NCBI RefSeq assembly: GCF_041227145.1
Contig: NZ_JBGFSP010000011.1
Coordinates: 1 to 64,000 of the forward strand
Direction of reading: 5' to 3'
DNA length: 64,000 bases
Origin: Bacteroides sp. AN502(2024)
GTDB lineage: Bacteria; Bacteroidota; Bacteroidia; Bacteroidales; Bacteroidaceae
In this document: positions 26,942-33,450 of the stretch, one piece after another
Layout: each line of letters begins with the position of its first letter
Numbering within the stretch: the first letter of the stretch is position 1
Notes under the pieces: model-generated
Told to the model about the DNA's origin: nothing
The model's input: only the letters and a program-made list of their open reading frames with translations
Database searches by the model: none
Made by a program: the position numbers and the translations under genes

Positions 26942-27051
26942 TTACAAATATTGAATAGCAAGGTAAGTGATACCAAAATCACCATGGCCCAATACTTTCT
27001 CTATCTTATATTTCCCCTTTGGAGGAATTTGTTTTTAGGTAATTGTTGCAT
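26942..27051 (-). pseudogene. Remnant of a fifth kinase gene (N-terminus)
   Basis: Minus-strand DNA reads MQQLPKNKFLQ, then after a frameshift KYKIEKVLG, a GHGDFGITYLA variant of the glycine loop, QYL and a stop. This matches the first 35 or so residues common to the four kinases (MQQLPINVLLQGG, KYKIEKVLGQGGFGITYLA). The rest of the gene is gone. Confidence 0.88.
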
Positions 27052-27058
27052 ATATCAC

Positions 27059-27718
27059 CTATAATTGTTGTTTATCTACTATTTCTTTAACTTTATAATC
27101 ATTTGGATAGGTATTCGCTTCTTCAATTGTTATGCATTTCCATACTTTTGCTAAACGATAAATTGGATAAGGATAACAGGTTCCATCCTCAAAATTGAAA
27201 TCTAACTCATCAAACTCTTTTTCTAAAACGAGTTGTGCTAAATCTATTTTCGTTGGTGCTATAACAATAATATCATCCGGTGAAACCTTTGAAAAATCAA
27301 AACTATTTCCTCTTATCCTCCATTCTCTCAACCATGTATAATCATGTTCGTCTAAGTCTAATTTCTCAAATCTCCACCTTAAAGAATCGTCCAATAAATT
27401 ATACTCTTTCAAATCACCATATATTACAGGACGAGCTTTATATTCTCTAATAAGCATATCTCTATCAAAACCTATGCCAAATTTAGAATACATCGGATTC
27501 CTCCAAGGATAGAATGAATACATGTAGTTAAATTGCTCTATAGAATGACTAAGCGGAGATTCTGTAAAACAGATATATTCAAGTTCATTTGATTTCAAAC
27601 ATCTTTCAGATAAGATATTTATCATTATATCTATAGGTTCTTCGATACTTGTAAAATGGAACAAATAGGGAGACAAATCAGGTTTTCTCTTTCTTATGTT
27701 TTCACTAGGATTTTTCAT
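27059..27718 (-). CDS. Hypothetical protein, AbiGi/DarT-like N-terminus
   Basis: 219 aa, soluble. The N-terminal pattern YLFHFTSIEEPIDIMINIL, then LEYICFTESPLS, resembles AbiGi-type and DarT/DUF4433-type proteins, which share an ADP-ribosyltransferase-like fold. WLREWRIRGN and IIVIAPTK lie further on. The similarity is by eye and weak; catalytic residues cannot be assigned. It lies 18 bases after kinase 2, with the kinase remnant just downstream. Confidence 0.6.
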   Translation of the reverse strand: MKNPSENIRKRKPDLSPYLFHFTSIEEPIDIMINILSERCLKSNELEYICFTESPLSHSIEQFNYMYSFYPWRNPMYSKFGIGFDRDMLIREYKARPVIYGDLKEYNLLDDSLRWRFEKLDLDEHDYTWLREWRIRGNSFDFSKVSPDDIIVIAPTKIDLAQLVLEKEFDELDFNFEDGTCYPYPIYRLAKVWKCITIEEANTYPNDYKVKEIVDKQQL

Positions 27719-27736
27719 AATACTGATAATTCTACT

Positions 27737-29734
27737 TTATAATCCGAAATAATCCAATATTTCATTTTCAATCTGATGACGACATCCGTCAGCAATCATT
27801 ACTTGACACCAATATTTTGCTTTATTTAAATTCCGATATTCCTCTTTTTTATAATATATGTTCACCAATATAGAACGAGCAGCACGTCCTTCACTAGTTT
27901 TTACATTAGCTGCTTTTTCATACCATTCAATAGCCTTGTTGTAGTCAATAACTTTACCTCTAATTACACCCCTATAATAATTTCCCAATTCTTGGTAAGC
28001 TTGTGCATAACCTTTCCCTGCTGCTTTTTGCCACCAATAAAGAGCATTTGTATCTAGCCCCTCCATAAAATAACATTCTCCCAAAAAAGTTTGTGCTTCA
28101 AGATGTCCATTAGAAGCCGCCTTTTCTAACCACCTATATCCTCTTTCTTTATCCGTAGAATTAAGAGAATGAAGTCCAATACCACCGCTAAGATACAGTC
28201 TCCCTAATTTGTACATAGCATCAAAAGAACCTTTATCTGCAGCTTTCTCCCACCACATAACTCCATTATCTTTATTTCCTCCTGCCCATGTATACCATTC
28301 TCCTAAATAATACATAGACTTCACATGCCCTTCTTTCGCTGCTTTTTCAAATAAAGGTATAGCTTTCTTTTTGATAGGTATTTGACTATTATTATATAGC
28401 CTCAATCCTTTGCTATAAAGTTCTTCTGGCGTTTCTTCTGACCGTTTCTTTTCTTCTTGTTTACGGATTTCAGCAAGTCGTGCCTGTTCTTCAATAGCAT
28501 TAATGGAATCTATTCTTTTCTTTTCAATTTCTTTCATACGAGCAGCTGCAATAGAATCATTAATTAATTGTTGCTTCATCTCTATGACCTTTGTTACATG
28601 GTCGGTTTCTTCTGATTTCTCAGAGTCATTCCAAAAATAAGAGGTAATAACAAAGACTAAGAATGGAGCTATAAACCATTTCCAAGAAAATTTTTCTTTC
28701 TGCTTTTCCGTTGGTTCAAATGAAATCGTTGGCTTTGATCTATCATCAACATATTCAGATAGTTGTTTTCTTTCCTTATTTTCTGGTTGATTCAGTATCA
28801 TTGTAGCTTCATTTTCACTCTGCTTATACTGAACCTTAACATCATCTTGAACAGTATCTGTATTTTGAGTTGAAACATTTAAGTCTTTTAAAAATTCATC
28901 AATACTATTCGGTCTATCCACCTTACGAGGCTGCATCGCTCTCTTTATGGTTTCCACAACTGATGATGAAAGGGAAGTTGGCAATGAAGGCAATCCCTCA
29001 TCCAATATATCCATAGCTTGTGGAGGAGTATTACCTGTTACCAATTTATAAAGAGTAGCACCAAGAGCATAAATATCAGTTTGCGGTGAGAAGGCACTCA
29101 CTCCACCTTGTTTATACTGTTCCATCGGAGCATAGCCATGACTGATACCAACCGGTGTGGTACTTGTCTGTCCACCTTGGGCATCATATTGTTTGGATAA
29201 ACCGAAGTCAATGAGAATCACTCTGTAATCTCCTTGACGAATCATGATATTACTCGGCTTAATATCCAAATGATTAATGTTATGTTGATGGATATACTTC
29301 AAAGCATCTGCCACCCGCTCAATATATGACACAGCTTCTTTTTCGGGCAATGCACCTCTGCGATTAACCATATCATTCAATGATTCCCCTTCCACATAGT
29401 CCATCACATAATAGGCCGTATTGTTTTCCTTGAAAATATCGTGAATCTTGATGATATTACGATGATCAAGCTGCGAGATGGTACGTGCCTCTTTGATGAA
29501 CTTGGTCATGAGGCGTTCCACCATTTCCCGGGTGCTCTGCGTGCCGAGTGTGACGTGGCTGGTGGCTTCGTCGCGTTCGCAATACTCCTTGTAAAAGAAT
29601 TCCTTGATGCAGACCTTGCGGTCCAACAACTCTTGTGAAGCAAGGTAGGTGATTCCAAAGCCCCCTTGCCCCAACACTTTCTCTATCTTGTATTTGCCGC
29701 CCTGAAGGAGGCTGTTTATCTTCAACTGTTGCAT
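27737..29734 (-). CDS. Hanks-type Ser/Thr kinase 2, membrane-anchored, Sel1 repeats
   Basis: 665 aa. Kinase domain about 14-285: GQGGFG loop, Lys44 in VCIKEFF, HLDIKPSN (155-162), DFG (176-178), activation segment TSTTPVGISHGYAPMEQ. The acidic-Thr motif ATMIL has Thr311 with Leu314 at +3. One transmembrane helix lies near 351-367 (WKWFIAPFLVFVITSYF). A charged helical linker and about five Sel1 repeats follow (MYYLGEWYTWAGGNKDNG, AMYKLGRLYLSGG, AQTFLGECYFMEG), expected in the periplasm. Catalytic residues are intact, so it should phosphorylate Ser/Thr. Confidence 0.92.
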   Translation of the reverse strand: MQQLKINSLLQGGKYKIEKVLGQGGFGITYLASQELLDRKVCIKEFFYKEYCERDEATSHVTLGTQSTREMVERLMTKFIKEARTISQLDHRNIIKIHDIFKENNTAYYVMDYVEGESLNDMVNRRGALPEKEAVSYIERVADALKYIHQHNINHLDIKPSNIMIRQGDYRVILIDFGLSKQYDAQGGQTSTTPVGISHGYAPMEQYKQGGVSAFSPQTDIYALGATLYKLVTGNTPPQAMDILDEGLPSLPTSLSSSVVETIKRAMQPRKVDRPNSIDEFLKDLNVSTQNTDTVQDDVKVQYKQSENEATMILNQPENKERKQLSEYVDDRSKPTISFEPTEKQKEKFSWKWFIAPFLVFVITSYFWNDSEKSEETDHVTKVIEMKQQLINDSIAAARMKEIEKKRIDSINAIEEQARLAEIRKQEEKKRSEETPEELYSKGLRLYNNSQIPIKKKAIPLFEKAAKEGHVKSMYYLGEWYTWAGGNKDNGVMWWEKAADKGSFDAMYKLGRLYLSGGIGLHSLNSTDKERGYRWLEKAASNGHLEAQTFLGECYFMEGLDTNALYWWQKAAGKGYAQAYQELGNYYRGVIRGKVIDYNKAIEWYEKAANVKTSEGRAARSILVNIYYKKEEYRNLNKAKYWCQVMIADGCRHQIENEILDYFGL

Positions 29735-29825
29735 CTGCTGACTTATTTGTTGTTGTTTTACGAATTATCCAAGCTATTGAATAGATGATTTGACACCTGA
29801 ATAAGTGTCTATAAAATCTTTTGTT

Positions 29826-29891
29826 TCATTTATAACTTATTCCGTACTTTTTTAATGCATCTTTCGCTTCTTCATGCCCTTGCTCGGCCGC
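29826..29891 (-). pseudogene. Sel1-repeat tail remnant
   Basis: Minus-strand codons read AAEQGHEEAKDALKKYGIS before a stop, closely matching the end of the last Sel1 unit in kinase 3 (AAEQGEELAKSNAMQLKKY). An in-frame stop precedes it. It is the tail of a lost kinase-Sel1 gene lying between kinases 2 and 3. The rest of 29735-29983 shows no gene. Confidence 0.75.
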
Positions 29892-29909
29892 TTACGTGAA
29901 CAGCAAGAA

Positions 29910-29940
29910 GCCCCCGGCAAATTTTTGAGCTGCCGAGGGC
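29910..29940. terminator. GC-rich hairpin
   Basis: GCCCCCGGCA (29910-29919) pairs with TGCCGAGGGC (29931-29940), one mismatch. On the minus strand it follows kinase 3 and is trailed by TTCTTG, so it may attenuate transcription between kinases 3 and 2. It abuts the Sel1 remnant. Confidence 0.4.
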
Positions 29941-29983
29941 TCGCAAGTGGAATATTTTACAAACATTGTTTCATTCTATATTG

Positions 29984-32407
29984 TTAATTTGAGACAGGAC
30001 GAATCGTTAATCCATATCCAAACCGAAGAAGTCTTACTTCGGTTAAATATTCTTTTCCGAATAAAAGTGCAAATGCTGAATTATCATCATTTGATGTACT
30101 ACTCCAATAATCGCCTGCATTTTTATCCCTATATGATATTTCTGTTTTACTATCACCTGCAGGTAGAAAAATGGAATTACTATTAGGACCAGTAATTATA
30201 TAACCTTTTATATTATTTTCATCAAACCATTCCCAATCGCATTTGTCTTTAAGCTCAATAAATTCAGATTTTGTAGGCATTCTCCAAGTTCCTCCCCATT
30301 TGTTATGTACTACATCAATCGATGAACCTGATATATCCATACTAGATAATTCTTTTATATTACTATAATTGATACCATATTTAGCTTTAGTTGAAGTTTC
30401 TCCCCATGAGTAATAATCACCAAAATCATATGGATAATTAGCTCCAATATTACGTGTTGCCCATTTGACACTCAATCCAATATCAACATACTCATATTTA
30501 TTTATCCTTCCCATTGAATTTTTACCATAAACCACCATATACTTTTTTAATTGCATAGCATTACTTTTTGCTAGTTCTTCTCCTTGCTCTGCGGCTTTAC
30601 TAAACCATTCAAAGGCTTTTACATAATCCTGAGATATTCCATATCCATATTCATACATAAGCCCTAAATTGCGTTGCGCAACTGCATTTCCTTGCTCAGC
30701 GGATTTTCTATACCACTCTACCGCTTTTACCAAATCTTTTTCCACACCTTCACCGTATTCATAACAATAGCCCAAATTACATTGCGCTTCTGCATTTCCT
30801 TGCTCAGCGGATTTTCTATACCACTCTACCGCTTTTACCAAATCTTTTTCCACACCTTTACCGTTATCATAGCAAACTCCCAAATTGAATTGCGCACTTG
30901 CATCTCCTTGCTCGGCGGCTTTTCTACACCATTCTACCGCTTTTACCAGATTTTTCTCCACACCTTTACCGTTATCATAGCAAACTCCCAAATTGTATTG
31001 CGCTGTTGCATCTCCTTGCTCGGCGGCTTTCCTATACCATTCAACAGCTTTTCCAGGATTCTTATCCACGCCTTCACCGTTAGCATAGCAAACTCCCAAA
31101 TTGAATTGCGCTTTTGCATGTCCTTGCTCGGCGGCTTTTCTAAACCATTCTACTGCTTTTACCGGATTCTTATCCACACCTTCACCGTAAGCATAGCAAA
31201 CTCCCAACTTGAATTGTGCACTTGCATTTCCTTTTTTGGCAGCCTTCTCAAAATAAGGAATCGCCTCTGCATAAAGTGAATTTTCATAATATTCTATTCC
31301 TTTCTGATACAAATCTTCAGCAAAAGGGCGAATAGAAAAGAATACACCTGTTATACCTAAAAGACAGACTAAAAACCAAACTTTTTTATGCTTACCGCTT
31401 TCCTTCTTCTTTGTATCAGTAATAATAGCTTGTGGTTCAGAATGAACAGTTCCTTTCACATCCTCAGCCTGAATCATTTTCGTTTCTTCTTCCTCCTCAT
31501 AGACCGTTTCCGATGATTGATGTTTCTCTTCCAAAACAGAACTGTTATGCACATCCAGCAGAGAAACAAAAGCATCCACATCTCTCGGCCGGTCTTTCTT
31601 CTTCACCTGCATGGCACATTCTATGGCATTCTTCACCCCATCGGAAAGACGGGGAGGCAATGCGGGAAGCCCTTCGTTCAACACATCGCTTGCCTGCGGA
31701 GGGGTGTCACCCGTCACCAGCTTGTAAAGCGTTGCACCTAAAGAATAGATATCCGTTTGAGGTGAGAAATTGCTTACACCGCCGACGTTGTATTGCTCCA
31801 TCGGGGCATAACCGTGGCTGATGCCTACGGGAGTCGTGCTTGTCTGGTCACCGCCAAAATCATATTGCTTGGAGAGGCCGAAATCAATGAGAATGACATG
31901 ACCGGAACAATCTACCATGATATTCCCCGGCTTGATATCCAAATGAAGGAGGTTTTTGCCGTGTATGTAACTCAGTGCATCCGCCACCTGCCTGATATAA
32001 TCCACCGCTTCCGCTTCGGATAACATGCCATCGCGGTTCACCCTTTCAGCCAAGGATTCCCCCTCAATATATTCCATCACATAATAAGCCGTATTGTTCT
32101 CCTTGAAAATATCGTGAATACGGATGATATGAGGATGGTTAAGCTGCGAGATGGTACGCGCCTCTTTGATGAACTTGGTCATAAAGCGTTCCACCACTTC
32201 CCGGTTGCTCTGTGTGCCGAGCGTGACATGACTGGTGGCTTCGTCACGTTCGCAATACTCCTTGTAAAAGAATTCCTTGATGCAGACCTTGCGATCCAAC
32301 AACTCTTGTGAGGCAAGGTAGGTGATTCCAAAACCACCTTGCCCCAACACTTTCTCTATCTTGTATTTGCCTCCTTGAAGGAGGACATTAATTGGTAATT
32401 GTTGCAT
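29984..32407 (-). CDS. Hanks-type Ser/Thr kinase 3, membrane-anchored, Sel1 repeats plus FISUMP-like domain
   Basis: 807 aa, the most complete architecture of the set. Kinase about 14-285 (Lys44, HLDIKPGN 155-162, DFG 176-178). The acidic-Thr motif EEETKMI has Thr309 with Ile312 at +3. A transmembrane helix lies at about 343-359 (VWFLVCLLGITGVFFSI). At least six Sel1 repeats of 36 residues follow (AQFNLGVCYANGEGVDKNPG type), then a FISUMP/DUF1566-like domain (VDIGLSVKWATRNIGANYP, WRMPTKSEFIELKDKC, DYWSSTSND). With the N-terminus inside, both sensor parts face the periplasm. Its start overlaps the upstream gene by 20 bp. Confidence 0.93.
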   Translation of the reverse strand: MQQLPINVLLQGGKYKIEKVLGQGGFGITYLASQELLDRKVCIKEFFYKEYCERDEATSHVTLGTQSNREVVERFMTKFIKEARTISQLNHPHIIRIHDIFKENNTAYYVMEYIEGESLAERVNRDGMLSEAEAVDYIRQVADALSYIHGKNLLHLDIKPGNIMVDCSGHVILIDFGLSKQYDFGGDQTSTTPVGISHGYAPMEQYNVGGVSNFSPQTDIYSLGATLYKLVTGDTPPQASDVLNEGLPALPPRLSDGVKNAIECAMQVKKKDRPRDVDAFVSLLDVHNSSVLEEKHQSSETVYEEEEETKMIQAEDVKGTVHSEPQAIITDTKKKESGKHKKVWFLVCLLGITGVFFSIRPFAEDLYQKGIEYYENSLYAEAIPYFEKAAKKGNASAQFKLGVCYAYGEGVDKNPVKAVEWFRKAAEQGHAKAQFNLGVCYANGEGVDKNPGKAVEWYRKAAEQGDATAQYNLGVCYDNGKGVEKNLVKAVEWCRKAAEQGDASAQFNLGVCYDNGKGVEKDLVKAVEWYRKSAEQGNAEAQCNLGYCYEYGEGVEKDLVKAVEWYRKSAEQGNAVAQRNLGLMYEYGYGISQDYVKAFEWFSKAAEQGEELAKSNAMQLKKYMVVYGKNSMGRINKYEYVDIGLSVKWATRNIGANYPYDFGDYYSWGETSTKAKYGINYSNIKELSSMDISGSSIDVVHNKWGGTWRMPTKSEFIELKDKCDWEWFDENNIKGYIITGPNSNSIFLPAGDSKTEISYRDKNAGDYWSSTSNDDNSAFALLFGKEYLTEVRLLRFGYGLTIRPVSN

Positions 32408-32822
32408 TATTACTATTTTTGAACCAACCTTTTGTTTCCCTATATTTAATGATGTATGGATTTAAAATATGACTTTTGTCTTCAAATCCATACTCACCAT
32501 AGAATTCTATGTCTATTCTTTCCGTTCTATTTTGCTTGTTTTTATTCCTTTTGTCAAGATAATAGCTCTTTGAAGCACCTGTTCCAGATCCCATTGTATT
32601 ATGTATGTTTTTTATTATATATTCATGGATTCTGAGAACTTGCAATGCAACTTTCCCTCCTTTTTTCTTCCCAAATTTATCTCTTACTTTTAACGCTAAA
32701 CTTGCTAATGCAACAATAATCTGTGCACTTGAAATTGGTCGCTTAGATTCAACCAATTCTGAAACATAGTCACTTTGTCCCTTTTGATATTGACATCTAA
32801 ACCTATTTAAACAATTATCCAT
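32388..32822 (-). CDS. Hypothetical protein
   Basis: 144 aa, basic, soluble. It begins MDNCLNRFRCQYQKGQ and has a helical middle (SSAQIIVALASLALKVRDKF) with a lysine-rich segment. Its 3' end overlaps the kinase 3 start by 20 bp, implying coupled translation. No family recognised. Confidence 0.65.
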   Translation of the reverse strand: MDNCLNRFRCQYQKGQSDYVSELVESKRPISSAQIIVALASLALKVRDKFGKKKGGKVALQVLRIHEYIIKNIHNTMGSGTGASKSYYLDKRNKNKQNRTERIDIEFYGEYGFEDKSHILNPYIIKYRETKGWFKNSNNATITN

Positions 32823-32846
32823 GTTTCCTGAGATATTTTATGTACC

Positions 32847-33347
32847 TTACAACTCTTCCATCATTACTATTCCTTGTCCCTTTGTATAAAACTTACTCTC
32901 CCTTTTTATGATTTTTGCAACCCCTTGAAATAGTCCTTCTACAGAATCTGATTTAATTTCATCAAAATTAAGGGAAGACGTTTTCCAATATTGTGTTGCT
33001 GTCTGGGCATTTATCCCATTAATCATATATACTGATGAATCAAACCATTTAACACAACCTTTTTCTATTTCTAATGTCAGAAGTATATATTGGGGGTTGC
33101 CAAACACATTAGCCCACTCTGCTTCATATTCATCTTTCATTATATCAGAAAATACAAATAAGGATGTCAATCTTGAAGGACAATCTGCAAACTGATTTAC
33201 TCGAACGTCTTCAAACAAACTCTCCAATTTCTTCTTCTTCTCAGAAAGTTTATTTATATCTCGATTTATTGCTGATGTATCAATAGCTTTGCAATTCTCA
33301 TAATACTTACAGTAATTATCGTTACTGACTACATGATATATATTCAT
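32847..33347 (-). CDS. Hypothetical protein, DUF2441-like
   Basis: 166 aa, soluble. MNIYHVVSNDNYCKYYENC, then PSRLTSLFVFSD and YILLTLEIEKGCVKWFDSS, with a late AQTATQYW, resemble DUF2441-type proteins that are thought to adopt an ADP-ribosyltransferase fold. This is a by-eye resemblance only. The gene lies between kinases 4 and 3, 24 bases before the 144-aa gene. Confidence 0.6.
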   Translation of the reverse strand: MNIYHVVSNDNYCKYYENCKAIDTSAINRDINKLSEKKKKLESLFEDVRVNQFADCPSRLTSLFVFSDIMKDEYEAEWANVFGNPQYILLTLEIEKGCVKWFDSSVYMINGINAQTATQYWKTSSLNFDEIKSDSVEGLFQGVAKIIKRESKFYTKGQGIVMMEEL

Positions 33348-33400
33348 AGTTCATTATTTAAAGTAGTGATTTCTTTTTTGTAAATTGCTATTTTCTATTC

Positions 33401-33450
33401 TTAGGGCTGATTCAGAATTTTAGTTTCTTCATTATCCATGATTTCAGAGT
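33401..33450 (-). pseudogene. Copied 5' end of the EF-hand protein gene
   Basis: The minus strand holds a 12-codon frame MDNEETKILNQP then TAA, nearly identical in DNA and protein to the start of the gene at 24832 (MDKEETKILNHP), including bases upstream of the ATG. It lies within the last codons of kinase 4, in another frame, so kinase 4 now ends inside a fragment of that gene. Confidence 0.8.

Noticed and set aside
29984..32407. Diversity-generating retroelement target (FISUMP/C-type-lectin-like domain)
   Set aside because: No reverse transcriptase and no template/variable repeat pair found in the window.
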